Source: Desulfatirhabdium butyrativorans DSM 18734
Lineage (GTDB): Bacteria; Desulfobacterota; Desulfobacteria; Desulfobacterales; Desulfatirhabdiaceae
NCBI RefSeq assembly: GCF_000429925.1
Contig: NZ_KE386990.1
Coordinates: 6,783 to 70,782, forward strand
Direction of reading: 5' to 3'
Length of the DNA: 64,000 nucleotides
Made by a program: the position numbers and the translations under genes. How positions within the stretch are numbered: position 1 is the first letter of the stretch; each line of letters opens with the position of its first letter. Shown here piece by piece: positions 54,318-63,743 of the stretch. The notes beneath the pieces were generated by a model, which saw nothing but the letters and a program-made list of their open reading frames with translations, searched no databases and was not told the DNA's origin.

Positions 54318-54384
54318 GCCAGTGGCCAGTGGGCAGTCGGCAGTCGGCAGTGGCCTGTAGGGGCGACCGGCGGGTCGCCCCTAC
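54318..54384. repeat. GGCAGTC/GGCCAGT heptamers plus GTAGGGGCGACC-family palindrome
   Basis: Five 7-mer units (54318-54353) run into a 28-base palindrome (54357-54384) of the family also at 18888, 30256, 47987 and 63946. It lies just upstream of the REC/PPDK-like gene start. Confidence 0.85.
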
Positions 54385-54518
54385 GAGTCCCTGCGAATGC
54401 CTTGGTCAGTATTTCCGCATCCGACAGAATGACGGCCTATGGCCTTCGAAGGAATCGCCCAGGCCCGACAAACGGATCAGGTACCGGGATTCGCTTCACG
54501 CTAACCATCTATGCGGAT

Positions 54519-54878
54519 TCATCCACCCCCCGTGCCCCGGTGACGATCATAACCGCTCAATCTTTTCAAGAGGATATCCTCTACATTTTGCCGGGAATCC
54601 AATAGCGATAAGATATAGACGCCATGTTCCGCAATTCGGTAGATCATCCGCCATGGAGCGACAACCAACTCCCTGTATTGCCATATCCCTTGATCCTGAA
54701 GCTCGGGGACGATGCGTCCCCTTTCCGGCAGGCTGTTGAGACTGGAGGCGCTATCCTTGATCTTTTTGAATATCTCGATTGCGTTATGGGGATTTGTCAG
54801 CGAAATAAATGCAATGATCGCCCGCAGGTCAGCTTCGGCAATATGCGTCCAAAAAACTGGATATGCCGGACGTATCAA
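54519..54878 (-). CDS. ParE/RelE-family toxin of a toxin-antitoxin pair
   Basis: The protein has 119 residues. Fold signs: VFWTHIAEADLRAIIAFISLTNPHNAIEIFKKIKD, SLNSLPERGRIVPEL, YRELVVAPWRMIYRIAEHGVYILSLLDSRQ, which follow the ParE pattern. The typical target is DNA gyrase for ParE or ribosome-bound mRNA for RelE; which applies here is not decided. The ATG overlaps the antitoxin stop by ATGA. The C-terminal SGYDRHRGTGGG tail is longer than usual. Confidence 0.9.
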   Translation of the reverse strand: MIRPAYPVFWTHIAEADLRAIIAFISLTNPHNAIEIFKKIKDSASSLNSLPERGRIVPELQDQGIWQYRELVVAPWRMIYRIAEHGVYILSLLDSRQNVEDILLKRLSGYDRHRGTGGG

Positions 54879-55153
54879 CGTGTTTCTTTCAATGCGGTCT
54901 CGATGTCTCTAAAAACATCGTCCTGTGGTCTGAACCTGCCATTCCGCACGTCGCTTTCCCCCTGTGATATGAGCTTCAGCAATCCAATTGCATTGCGCAT
55001 ATTTTCGTAGCTTTCCGGATCCTGAATAACCGCCCGGGGCTCGCCATTCTGGGTGATGATCACAGGGCGATGCGTTTCGTTGATATGATTCAATAAAACC
55101 GCAGTCTTGGATTTCAGATACGTCACCGGCTTGATATCGCTCATGATATTCAT
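54875..55153 (-). CDS. Phd/YefM-family antitoxin
   Basis: The protein has 92 residues. The N-terminal DNA-binding part (DIKPVTYLKSKTAVLLNHINETHRPVIITQNGEPRAVIQDPESYENM) is the Phd/YefM signature; the tail wraps the toxin. GGAGGT precedes the ATG at 55153; a second ATG at 55144 is close behind. It would repress its own promoter together with the toxin. Confidence 0.93.
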   Translation of the reverse strand: MNIMSDIKPVTYLKSKTAVLLNHINETHRPVIITQNGEPRAVIQDPESYENMRNAIGLLKLISQGESDVRNGRFRPQDDVFRDIETALKETR

Positions 55154-55174
55154 TTCAGCACCTCCAGTCTGAAT

Positions 55175-55202
55175 AGGGTACCAAATACAGTCTGAGTGTC
55201 AA
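55175..55202 (-). promoter_or_regulatory. promoter of the toxin-antitoxin operon
   Basis: On the minus strand TTGACA (55202-55197) is followed after 16 bases by TACCCT (55180-55175), just upstream of the ribosome binding site. A GGTACC-centred imperfect palindrome (about 55172-55187) overlaps the -10 box and could be the antitoxin operator. Confidence 0.5.
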
Positions 55203-55332
55203 TGGTGTTTTTCGACGCACTGCACTATACGCGAACGGCAGGGCGGGCGGTTCATGAGCGTGGCGCATTATCGGAAGGCTGCCTGTGTAAGGGGGCACAC
55301 AACCGTTCTGCTGACAACTGCCCCCTTTTCAT

Positions 55333-55366
55333 AAAAAAAGCCCGTGCAGCCGATCTGCACGGGCTT
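55333..55366 (-). terminator. intrinsic terminator of the FMN glutamate synthase-family gene
   Basis: A perfect 12-bp stem AAGCCCGTGCAG/CTGCACGGGCTT with a 5-base loop is followed on the minus strand by seven T residues. It starts 28 bases after the stop codon. Confidence 0.93.
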
Positions 55367-55393
55367 GTGTGGAACGGCCGGATATCCGGTCGC

Positions 55394-56974
55394 TTATGCG
55401 TAAATAACGGCCAGCGCTTCTTCCCGGTAAGCGTCCATGATATAGGGGATACCGGTGACCTTGGCGCATTCTTCGGTCAGCGAAGCCAGATCCCTGCGGC
55501 TGATGTACTTGACTTCCCAGCTTCTGGAGCCAGCCATCAACTGCTGCAAACCGACCCTGAGCTTGTCGACAGCGCTGTAGATACCGATGGCGCCAAGCGG
55601 CATCGTATCGATATCCTTACCGAATCTTTCCCGAAGGGTCTCGTAGTTGATGAAGATCTCCTCTTTGGTGCTTCCGTATTTGGCGACGCTTGCCGGCAGG
55701 CCCTTGTCTTCCCCCTTGAGCCATTTTTCGGCGTTCTTGCCGACCATGCCGGGGATCATGAGGGCTCGGCCCATGCAGACGGCCTTGCAATAGGGTGCGC
55801 CCAGCGCCAACGCCTTGAAGATGAGGTCTTCCGAGGAGAAACCGCCGGCAAAAGCGATATCCGGGACCCGTTTGCCGCGCTGCGCAAGCTTGCCGCAAAG
55901 CTCGACGGCCATTGAATGCAGATAGATCGAAGGAATGCCCCATTCGCACATCATCCGCCAGGGGCTCATGCCGGTTCCGCCCGGCGCGCCGTCGATGGTC
56001 AGCAGATCGATTCCTGCATCGCTCGACCAGCGAATGGCCATGGCCAGCTCCCGCATCGGATACGCGCCGGTCTTGAGGGTGACCCGTTTGGCGCCCAGTT
56101 TCCGGATTCGCTCGACCTCTTTCATGAAGCCTTCCTGATCGATGAAGCCCAGTCGGGAATGACGCTCGAACTGTTTGATCTGCCCGGCCTTGTATGCAGC
56201 CTGAATGGCGGGAAGCGACGGATCGGGTGTAACGATATACCCTCTTTTCTGCAGCTCGAGAGCCCGTTCCAGGGAATCGACCTTGATTTCGCCGCCGATA
56301 CACTTGGCGCCCTGCCCCCATTTCAACTCCACGGTTTCCACACCCAGTTTCTCGATGACGTATTCGGCAACACCGTTTCGGGTATCTTCGACGTTCATCT
56401 GGACGAAGATATCGCCGTAACCGTCATAGTATTTCCGGTATTCCTTCACCCGGCGTTCCATTTCCGGAGATTTGGCAACCTTGCCGTTTTTCATTTCCAG
56501 ACCGGGATCGATACCGACGACATTTTCGCCGCAGACCAGGACGATGCCGCTGATGGCCGCGCCAATGGCGAAATGTTCCCAGTTCTTTCTGGCGATATCC
56601 GTGCTGCCCAGCGCACCGGTGAAGATCGGCACCTTCATCTTGACGGGATGGGTGGTTCCGAACACGGTTTCGGTGTTGACCGTCGGGAAAGTGGCCTTGT
56701 CGGGATCGGCGTCCACGCCTTTGGCGCCCATGGCATAGCCCATGATGTTCAGATGGGTGTAATCGACCGGATAGTCTTTGTCCGCGCCTGCCGTGATGCT
56801 GCCAAACGGCGATGGATAGAGCAGTTCACGTCCCCGGAAGGTCGCGTTGAACATGTCGCAATTGCCCCGGCAACCATCGACGCACCTGCTGCAGATGCCG
56901 GACTGGGGGGAAACGTTTCGGGATCGGTTTGCGGTCTGGAGTGCCTCGTTCGCATTTGCCTGCAGAAAACTCAT
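55394..56974 (-). CDS. FMN-binding glutamate synthase-family protein (archaeal-type GltB2)
   Basis: The protein has 526 residues from the ATG at 56974 with GGAGG upstream. The N-terminal cysteine cluster has Cys28, Cys31, Cys35 and Cys39 (CSRCVDGCRGNC). The FMN barrel shows TGALGSTDIARKNWEHFAIGAAISG, ELKWGQGAKCIGG, RVTLKTGAYPMRELAMAIRWSSDAGIDLLTIDGAPGGTGMSPW and AFAGGFSSEDLIFKALALGAPYCKAVCMGRA. It lacks the glutaminase domain, which is encoded by the gene at 57825. The substrate is not proven to be 2-oxoglutarate. A promoter and a terminator-like hairpin precede it. Confidence 0.88.
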   Translation of the reverse strand: MSFLQANANEALQTANRSRNVSPQSGICSRCVDGCRGNCDMFNATFRGRELLYPSPFGSITAGADKDYPVDYTHLNIMGYAMGAKGVDADPDKATFPTVNTETVFGTTHPVKMKVPIFTGALGSTDIARKNWEHFAIGAAISGIVLVCGENVVGIDPGLEMKNGKVAKSPEMERRVKEYRKYYDGYGDIFVQMNVEDTRNGVAEYVIEKLGVETVELKWGQGAKCIGGEIKVDSLERALELQKRGYIVTPDPSLPAIQAAYKAGQIKQFERHSRLGFIDQEGFMKEVERIRKLGAKRVTLKTGAYPMRELAMAIRWSSDAGIDLLTIDGAPGGTGMSPWRMMCEWGIPSIYLHSMAVELCGKLAQRGKRVPDIAFAGGFSSEDLIFKALALGAPYCKAVCMGRALMIPGMVGKNAEKWLKGEDKGLPASVAKYGSTKEEIFINYETLRERFGKDIDTMPLGAIGIYSAVDKLRVGLQQLMAGSRSWEVKYISRRDLASLTEECAKVTGIPYIMDAYREEALAVIYA

Positions 56975-57014
56975 TGATTTTCCTCCACATTTTCTTGATA
57001 TTCGTTCTTGCCAC

Positions 57015-57063
57015 AAAAAAAAGACAAAGGCGTCTTTGATACGGCCAAGACACCTTTGTCTTT
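57015..57063 (-). promoter_or_regulatory. candidate attenuator hairpin in the leader
   Basis: Arms 57020-57036 and 57047-57063 form a 17-bp stem with one mismatch and a 10-base loop. Eight T residues follow on the minus strand. It lies between the predicted promoter (57130-57158) and the ATG at 56974. A CACCTTT in the leader (plus-strand 57118-57124) can pair with AAAGGTG in the first arm (57051-57057), a possible antiterminator. Confidence 0.5.
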
Positions 57064-57129
57064 TTCGATGAGAAGGGCACGCCATTGTGCCCTGAAAAAT
57101 CGGAGAACACCCTGGTTAAAGGTGAGCTT

Positions 57130-57158
57130 TCTTAAACCGAGTCTCTTCCGAATGTCAA
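57130..57158 (-). promoter_or_regulatory. predicted promoter of the FMN glutamate synthase-family gene
   Basis: Minus-strand TTGACA (57158-57153) is separated by 17 bases from TTAAGA (57135-57130), a weak -10 box. This places transcription start about 60 bases before the hairpin. Confidence 0.4.
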
Positions 57159-57163
57159 GAAAA

Positions 57164-57824
57164 AATATGAGCGGATCCAACAGGGATTCTCCGCACCATC
57201 CACGCAAAATGGGCGCGGGTTGCAGCCCCAGAGATGGACGCGATCCGGGCGGGCGTAATTGAACTTGATATTTGGGGCGAATTGATTCACAAAAGCTTCG
57301 TTCACGGTCATTTCCTTATGAATGAAACGATAGCAAAAGTTCTTCTTTGTCATTCCGACGAAAGCCGGGGTAACGAATTACGATTACGACAGCGATGATC
57401 CCCTGCAGGGCGAGGGGATGTATTTTCACGATATCCCCCATGCAGCCGGGGCTGCACCCCGCTGAATGAAAGCCGCCAGCGCGATTTTCGAAGGAATATG
57501 GCGGTATGACAGCAGCCATACTGCCGACTGCCAACTTTCGTATGAATGGGCATGGCGAGGGTTGCCATCCCCACCGATGAAAATTCGGCTGGCATTATGA
57601 CAGAACCCATTAGATCGTCATTCCGGCGGAAGCCGGAATGACGAAGATGGGCTTTTGCAATTGGCTCGGCCGCGAGAAAGATATCCCCAGGTGCACACAG
57701 TGCAATCCCTGTCTGACGCCTTGCTTGTCTGGGCTCATTCCGGCCTGCTCAAACAACCCGGACTTGGACCGAGAATATACAATGTGTGCATACAAATCGG
57801 CCCCATAGCAAACACCTGCAAGCA
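57164..57824. other. intergenic region with repeats, no supported gene
   Basis: It contains REP-like ATTCCGACGAAAGCC and a nearly collapsed hexamer element (about 57374-57430, flank CCCCTGCAGGGCGAGGGG). Also present are a GCAGCCGGGGCTGC palindrome (about 57441) and ATTCCGGCGGAAGCCGGAAT (about 57620). Open frames here are short and lack ribosome binding sites. Confidence 0.65.
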
Positions 57825-60443
57825 TCATTCCGGCACCGTCGCCTTGGCCAAAACCGCCAGTTGAACGGCCTCGATTTTCCGATAGACTTCCGCATACGGG
57901 CGCAGCTTCCCGCCAACCGTCAACAGGTCCCGCTCGATTTCGATGCCGAACAGCCGCTGGTTCTCTTCGAGATAGGGCAGGATCAGGTTCCAGTCGGCTT
58001 CCGTCACATTTGTGAATTCGCCGCCGTTGAGCTGTTCGAGGACCAGTTTGCGGTGCGGATCTCTTGCGAAAATCGCCCCGCCGGATGCAAGCGAAAACAG
58101 GTTTGATCCGGGATACGGTGTTTCAAGTGGAACCACCTTCCCGGTTTCATCGAAGCCGATGCCGTTCAGCACGACAAAGCCGCCGCCCCGATGCGGATCT
58201 CCGGCCATGAACGATTCGGCCAGAAAATCGAGGCTCGTTCCGTTGATGACGACCCGGGGTCTGCCGACGGCGTTGATCAGCGGCCTTCCTGCCGCATTGC
58301 CCAGCACATAGACTTCCCCGCCCTTTGCGCCGTACATGAAGGTCTGGCCGACATCCCCGAAAATGACGAGCTTGCCGCGTTTGAGAATCTGCCCCAGTTG
58401 ATCCTGGGCATTTCCGTGAAAGCGCAGTTCCATCCCGTCGATGCCGCTTGCCGCATAATCGCCCGAGCTGCCATAGATATCCATCCGCACATCATCCGTG
58501 TCCGGGCCAAACCCGCAGCCGTGAAACCGCTGTCCCTTGAGACCGTACACGATGAAACGCCTCCAGCCCATTCCGAAAGCCCGAACCGCAAGCCTTGCAT
58601 CACAGTCATCCCCTTCCGGCGGAAAATCCCGGGCAAAAATCACCAGCACCGCCTCACCGGCTTCCGGTGGGCGCAGATCGTGCTTCGATCGAAAATCGAT
58701 CCGTGCGAATCGGCTCGAAGCTTTGGCGCTAATCGCTGCAGTGGCATCCAGGATGCGATCGATTCCCTTGCGGACAATCTCCAGAACGGCGCTTCTGCGC
58801 ATGCCGCCGCAGGAAAAACGCCGATCATTCAGAAGGGTCAGGCCTTCGATAGCTGAAGCGCGCAGGACATCGCTTTCACCGGCAAGCGAAACGATCCGAT
58901 CGACGAGCCAGGCCACATGCGCAAGGTTCCAACCCGTAAAGAAAGGGACCACCTCGGCAAACAACCGTTGGGCATCTGCCGATTTCATCACCTCCATCAG
59001 GACGTCTTCTACCGAAGCCGCTTGATTTGGCGCCTCTTTCAGATCGGGAATCCGGTATTCTCCCGGAGCGACCGTAATGGGTCCGCCGAATTTGTCCGCA
59101 CAGGTCAGCAGGCTGGCTGAACCCTCCTTTTGAACGGTGAAACAGAAGGCTCCCCCGTCGGTGTGGCTGCCGCCCCGGGCATTCCAGTAGCGGTCCGCCA
59201 CGAGCCTGAACCTATTGTCATCTGCGTTCAGGGAGCGAAGTGTCGCATCGATCGCCTGTTTTTCGGATCCCACCAGTCCGATGGACACGTCGCCTTCCTG
59301 CAGGGCGAAGACCTGGGGCCGCAGCATGGCCGTATCGGTGATCCCGAGCAGGCGGTAGCGCCGCGCATCCGGGTCGCTGGCTGCAATGATGAAAAACCAG
59401 GGGCCATCGGGCGAACCGTGAACGTGAAGCCGCTGAATGGCGCGATAGACGGTCTGTTTGTCCTTCGGAAGCTGATCGAAATCCAGTTCCGTCGTCGGCG
59501 CAATGGCTTCGATGACATATTCGAGGGGGTAGCGATACACCCGGGTCAACAGATCGAAGAGCAGGGCCGAAACCTCGGTGTCGGTCAGAAATTGCGGAAC
59601 GATGTTGTGCTGACGCAGATATTCGCTCACACTGTAATAGTTGGCAAAATCGCCGTTGTGCACCAGGGCCTCGTTCATGCCGATGAAGGGGTGCGCCCCG
59701 CCCGGATGCCACACCCGGCCCTTGGTCGGGTAGCGCTGGTGCGCGATCCATATCTGGGCCAGAAAATCGTCGAGCCCGTAGTACTGAACCACCTGCTCGG
59801 CATAGCCGACCACCTTGAAGATCAGCAGGTCCCGGGCGTGTGACAGCACAAAGGCCCGCTGCTCGCCAAGGGAGGCATAGCAGTGGCGGTTCAGGCGATA
59901 ACTGTTCTGATAGATGAATTCGTCCTCGATCTGCCGTTCATCTTCAGAGAGCAGTCCCCGCTCCTGTCGAAATTGTTCGAGCACCTCCGGTTTCACCCGC
60001 ACGACATATTGCATGATATCCGGAGGTTTTACCTCAAGGCCGACATCCCGAAAATCCGCTTTCGGTCGAATGGCGTTGCGGTGTGCGACATCGAGGCACG
60101 GCAAAATCCATTGCGCTTCAACGTCGTTCGGCGCCTTCGGATCCAGGTAGGCGACCTGCAACAGGTAATGACTTCTCAGCATGGCCTCGTCGATGCCGAT
60201 CTGGGATGGATCGAGACATGCAGCGGCAATCCCGCCGCCCTTTCCGTTTCCCCGGTTGTGCATCTGAACGGAAGGCTCGAAAATGTGGCGGCCCCGCACC
60301 GGGATCGAGGCGGCAAACCCGACGACGCCACAGCCGCCTTCTTCGGCGGACTTTTCCCTTGCGCCCTCCGAAAGGCCAAGTTCCTGCAAAAGCGCCCTTC
60401 TGGACGCAATGATTTCCTGAATCATGGACGAATGGATCGACAT
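57825..60443 (-). CDS. glutamate synthase glutaminase (GATase II) and GXGXG-domain protein
   Basis: About 872 residues from the ATG at 60443; a GTG at 60458 is in frame. It holds a class II glutamine amidotransferase domain with Cys38 in GGCGVVGF, so a 37-residue propeptide is probably removed. HQRYPTKGRVWHPGGAHPFIGMNEALVHNGDFANY is the amidotransferase core. The C-terminal part has the GXGXG helix of GltB (DIYGSSGDYAASGIDGMELRFHGNAQDQLG, GKLVIFGDVGQTFMYGAKGGEVYVLGNAAGRPLI). It would release ammonia from glutamine for the FMN subunits encoded nearby. No ammonia-using barrel is in this protein, so it must act in a complex. Confidence 0.9.
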   Translation of the reverse strand: MSIHSSMIQEIIASRRALLQELGLSEGAREKSAEEGGCGVVGFAASIPVRGRHIFEPSVQMHNRGNGKGGGIAAACLDPSQIGIDEAMLRSHYLLQVAYLDPKAPNDVEAQWILPCLDVAHRNAIRPKADFRDVGLEVKPPDIMQYVVRVKPEVLEQFRQERGLLSEDERQIEDEFIYQNSYRLNRHCYASLGEQRAFVLSHARDLLIFKVVGYAEQVVQYYGLDDFLAQIWIAHQRYPTKGRVWHPGGAHPFIGMNEALVHNGDFANYYSVSEYLRQHNIVPQFLTDTEVSALLFDLLTRVYRYPLEYVIEAIAPTTELDFDQLPKDKQTVYRAIQRLHVHGSPDGPWFFIIAASDPDARRYRLLGITDTAMLRPQVFALQEGDVSIGLVGSEKQAIDATLRSLNADDNRFRLVADRYWNARGGSHTDGGAFCFTVQKEGSASLLTCADKFGGPITVAPGEYRIPDLKEAPNQAASVEDVLMEVMKSADAQRLFAEVVPFFTGWNLAHVAWLVDRIVSLAGESDVLRASAIEGLTLLNDRRFSCGGMRRSAVLEIVRKGIDRILDATAAISAKASSRFARIDFRSKHDLRPPEAGEAVLVIFARDFPPEGDDCDARLAVRAFGMGWRRFIVYGLKGQRFHGCGFGPDTDDVRMDIYGSSGDYAASGIDGMELRFHGNAQDQLGQILKRGKLVIFGDVGQTFMYGAKGGEVYVLGNAAGRPLINAVGRPRVVINGTSLDFLAESFMAGDPHRGGGFVVLNGIGFDETGKVVPLETPYPGSNLFSLASGGAIFARDPHRKLVLEQLNGGEFTNVTEADWNLILPYLEENQRLFGIEIERDLLTVGGKLRPYAEVYRKIEAVQLAVLAKATVPE

Positions 60444-60770
60444 CCCCTCACCCTTCACTTGATGGTTCCTTGAATTCCCGTATCGTGGGCATGCAGCCCG
60501 GAGTTGAAAAGCGCATCGGGCCTCATCCCGGATTCCTACAAAAGTGGCCAGTCGGCAGTGGACAGTCGGCAGTGGACAGTACAGTATGGTGAAACATTAC
60601 ATCCCGTCACATGATTACGGCCCCACCGACTTCCGTTCACCCGGCCGCTGCATGGACAACTTCCCCAGAAATCGAAGCGTGGCGCGGGCTTCTCCTGTCG
60701 TGCAAGACCATACCGATTCACCCATCACCTATCACCCATCACCCATCACCCATCGCCCATCGCCCATCAC
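60444..60770. repeat. spacer with heptamer tracts
   Basis: Heptamer tracts GGCAGTG/GGACAGT (60544-60582) and CACCCAT/CACCTAT (60719-60772) flank a piece shared with 18660-18700 (ACATCCCGTCAC followed by TTACGGCCCC). The tract ends within the stop region of the next gene. No gene is supported. Confidence 0.8.
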
Positions 60771-63692
60771 CTATCTTTTCCCGTAATCCCGATGAACCAG
60801 AACATCGCTTCGGCCGACCAGTTCACGCACGCTGCGCATGCCCAGCCGCCAGAGAATGTCCTGCAATTGGACCGCAAAGGAATGGAAAAGATTGATCAGC
60901 CGCTGGGAAGCGTAATCGGTACTGTACATCGTGGACAATTCGGGATCCGTCGTGGCAATGCCGCGCGGGCACCCCCTGCCGCTTTCACAGGCCGCACACC
61001 GGATGCACTCCAGGGCAATCATTTCGGCCGTACCGATGACAACGCCATCCGCGCCCAGAGCAATGGCCTTGGCAATGTCCCAGGCCGTCCGGATACCGCC
61101 TGAAGCGATCAGGGTGATCTGGTCCCGAACGCCCTCGTTTTTCAGGAACTGATGCACCTTGGGAATGGCGTATTCGATGGGCATGGCGATGTTCTTTTTG
61201 GCGATGTCCGGCGCAGCTCCGGTTCCGCCGTATGATCCGTCGATGTGAACGATGTGTGCGCCGGCATAGTAGCTGCCGACGGCAACCATATCGACATCGG
61301 TCGGCGTCGAAACCTTCACGGAAATCAATGCCCGCTCATTGACCGCCTTGATCCAGTCGATATGCTTCTTGTGATCCTCCACGGAATAGACGGAATGGAA
61401 GGGAAAGGGCGAAAACAAGGCGTTGCCTTCGACGGCCTCCCGCATTTTGGCGACTGCAGGCGTCACCTTGTCCCCAAGCAAATGGCCGCCCAATCCGGGT
61501 TTTGCACCCTGGGCATACTTGAACTCCACAATGGGCGCCCATTGAATGGTCTCTTCCCGGACACCGAAAAGGCCTGTGGCCACCTGGGTGATCACGTTGT
61601 CCCGGTAAGGCTTCAAGACCTCGGGATATCCCCCTTCACCGGTGCAGGTAAAGGAACCGAACGCCTTGTAGGCCATGGCCCGGGATACCATGGTGGTCAG
61701 GCTGACGGAACCGAAACTCATCCCCCCGCCGTAAACGGGGAAACCGATGGTGAGCCTGGGCCTGTTGTCATCGGTTCGGCGATTGAGCGGCACCGATAGA
61801 TCGACTTCGGAAGGCGAAAAATCGGCGCGGTCCATGGTTTTGGGAAATTGGATATCGATGCGGTCAAACCCGCCGCCGGATTTCCCGACCCGGTATTCGA
61901 GACCGTTTTCCGGCGGCCTGCCGGTCTCCGCTTCGCTCCAGGTGGCCACAATCAGCTCGGCCGGCCATCGGGGATCGCCAAAGGTCTGAAAAGATGGATC
62001 GTCGCCCACCCGAATGGCTTCCGTCGGGCAAAGGTCTCCGCAGAAACGGCCCAGATTGCGGCAGTGGTCGGCGCCCCGGCATTTCGCCGAACGGGGGGCC
62101 AGCAAACGGCCGCCCGCCATGACATGAACGCCGTAGGCACAAATGTCGGCGCATTTGCCGCAGGCGATGCAGGCAGAGGACCGGGTCACCCGAAATTTTC
62201 CGAAAGGATTGCGGAATCGGGATGGACAATGATCGGCTTTGGTTCCGCTGGCGGGATACACCCAGTCGATGGCGGCGCCCGGATAATCGGCTTCGGCAGG
62301 CGCTGCGTCCGCCCGGCGCTCCCCGAAAATCGGCGCGAAATGGCCTTTTTCCAGATCCTCGAAAAACATGGCCCGCCCGACTTCCCCGCGCAGCCTGCGC
62401 ACTTCCCGCATTCCCATCGCGCCCATCACCTCCAGAAGCTGGGCATGCCAGGCAGCCAGGAGATTGACGATGCGCTGTGCCGCATGTGCTGCAGGCAGCT
62501 TCCCGCTCTGCGGCGGATCGACGAATCCGTCCACGGCGTCGTTTTCCAGACGGCTTTCCATGGCCGCCCTCAGCGCCGTATCCACAACGACGGCATCCGC
62601 GCCGCAGATCACGATCTTGGCCACATGCTCCGCCATGCCGATACCACCCGATACCAGAATCGACACTTCTCCCCGAACCGAAGCCTCGACAAGCTTCATG
62701 TGAACACGGCGCATCAGGCGCGTTACAAAAACGTCTGTTTCCGCGCCGAAGCCATTCCCCCGGTGATCGGCCTGAAGATACAGGATTTCGGCTCCGTGCC
62801 CGGCCAGAAACAGCGACCGATCGGCTGCATGCTCATCGAGCCGGACCTTGACCCCTGTCACAACTGAAGGCTTCCATCGTTTGATGGCGGCAATCGCGTC
62901 GAGCACTTCTTCCCCGTCCGGAACCAGTATGCCGGCGACATCGCCCAGTTCCTCCAGGGAATCCGTCAACGGATCGAAGCGCACAATCAGTGAGCCTGCC
63001 TGGTGTCCCACCAGCCCGGTGGCATCCGGAAAATCCACGATGGCAAGTGTGCCGGTGTCTTTGGCGGCCTGCACGATGGCTTCAAGGGCATCATCATGGA
63101 TCAGCTTGCGCTCGGGGCTTCCGAGTATGATCGGCAGCGGGATTTCCAGGCAGGGCGGCATATCGACGGCCAGCCGCCCTTTATCATCGAAGGCCAAATG
63201 CGAGGGCTTTCGCCCGAGCTCGACGACCGTGCTGATGTACTCCCGGCCATGGATCCCGTCCCGCGTCGGCCGGACGATCTCCGACATATCGGTCCACATC
63301 TGATCGAAACCCGGTCCGCAGAAAGGCCCCCGGTAGCCGGCCCCGGAAACGGGGATTTTTCCGCTCGCGGCCATTTTCCAGATGGATTCGATCATGGAAG
63401 GCGTCCAGTAACTGTCCCCCATGGCCAGATACCTCGGATTGATCACCCGGCCGATAATGTTCTTCTTGCACTCCTGCACGCATCGCATGCAGTTGACGCA
63501 TTCCGTATCACAGGTATCGATGACCTGAACCGCATTGAAGTGGCGATGATCGTATACCCGAAAGACACAGGAGCTGCGCTTGACGCACTGCAGACATCCA
63601 AGACACCCCTCGACTTCGATGGCCGTCAAACGTGCGATGGGCTCGAAGATCGGCGGGGCGGGTTTGGGATGGATTTGATATTTTTTGGGCAT
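60771..63692 (-). CDS. large glutamate synthase-family protein with ferredoxin domains and a duplicated barrel
   Basis: The protein has 973 residues. N-terminal ferredoxin-type clusters: Cys30/33/36/42 and Cys61/65/68/71/75. A first half-barrel (VSILVSGGIGMAEHVAKIVICGADAVVVDTALRAA) is followed by a middle ferredoxin (CIACGKCADICAYG, CRGADHCRNLGRFCGDLCP). A complete C-terminal GltB FMN barrel follows: GGGMSFGSVSLTTM, EFKYAQGAKPGLGGHLLG, HIDGSYGGTGAAP, ASGGIRTAWDIAKAIALGADGVVIGTA, and a 3Fe-4S-type CIRCAACESGRGCPRGI. The last 45 residues of each half match in pattern, so the gene arose by duplication. AGAGGT precedes the ATG. The partner glutaminase gene follows 313 bases downstream. Confidence 0.88.
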   Translation of the reverse strand: MPKKYQIHPKPAPPIFEPIARLTAIEVEGCLGCLQCVKRSSCVFRVYDHRHFNAVQVIDTCDTECVNCMRCVQECKKNIIGRVINPRYLAMGDSYWTPSMIESIWKMAASGKIPVSGAGYRGPFCGPGFDQMWTDMSEIVRPTRDGIHGREYISTVVELGRKPSHLAFDDKGRLAVDMPPCLEIPLPIILGSPERKLIHDDALEAIVQAAKDTGTLAIVDFPDATGLVGHQAGSLIVRFDPLTDSLEELGDVAGILVPDGEEVLDAIAAIKRWKPSVVTGVKVRLDEHAADRSLFLAGHGAEILYLQADHRGNGFGAETDVFVTRLMRRVHMKLVEASVRGEVSILVSGGIGMAEHVAKIVICGADAVVVDTALRAAMESRLENDAVDGFVDPPQSGKLPAAHAAQRIVNLLAAWHAQLLEVMGAMGMREVRRLRGEVGRAMFFEDLEKGHFAPIFGERRADAAPAEADYPGAAIDWVYPASGTKADHCPSRFRNPFGKFRVTRSSACIACGKCADICAYGVHVMAGGRLLAPRSAKCRGADHCRNLGRFCGDLCPTEAIRVGDDPSFQTFGDPRWPAELIVATWSEAETGRPPENGLEYRVGKSGGGFDRIDIQFPKTMDRADFSPSEVDLSVPLNRRTDDNRPRLTIGFPVYGGGMSFGSVSLTTMVSRAMAYKAFGSFTCTGEGGYPEVLKPYRDNVITQVATGLFGVREETIQWAPIVEFKYAQGAKPGLGGHLLGDKVTPAVAKMREAVEGNALFSPFPFHSVYSVEDHKKHIDWIKAVNERALISVKVSTPTDVDMVAVGSYYAGAHIVHIDGSYGGTGAAPDIAKKNIAMPIEYAIPKVHQFLKNEGVRDQITLIASGGIRTAWDIAKAIALGADGVVIGTAEMIALECIRCAACESGRGCPRGIATTDPELSTMYSTDYASQRLINLFHSFAVQLQDILWRLGMRSVRELVGRSDVLVHRDYGKR

Positions 63693-63743
63693 TTTCTGGA
63701 ACCTCTGTCTTAAAAATACGCCTCCTCGCGACCTGGGGGAGAA

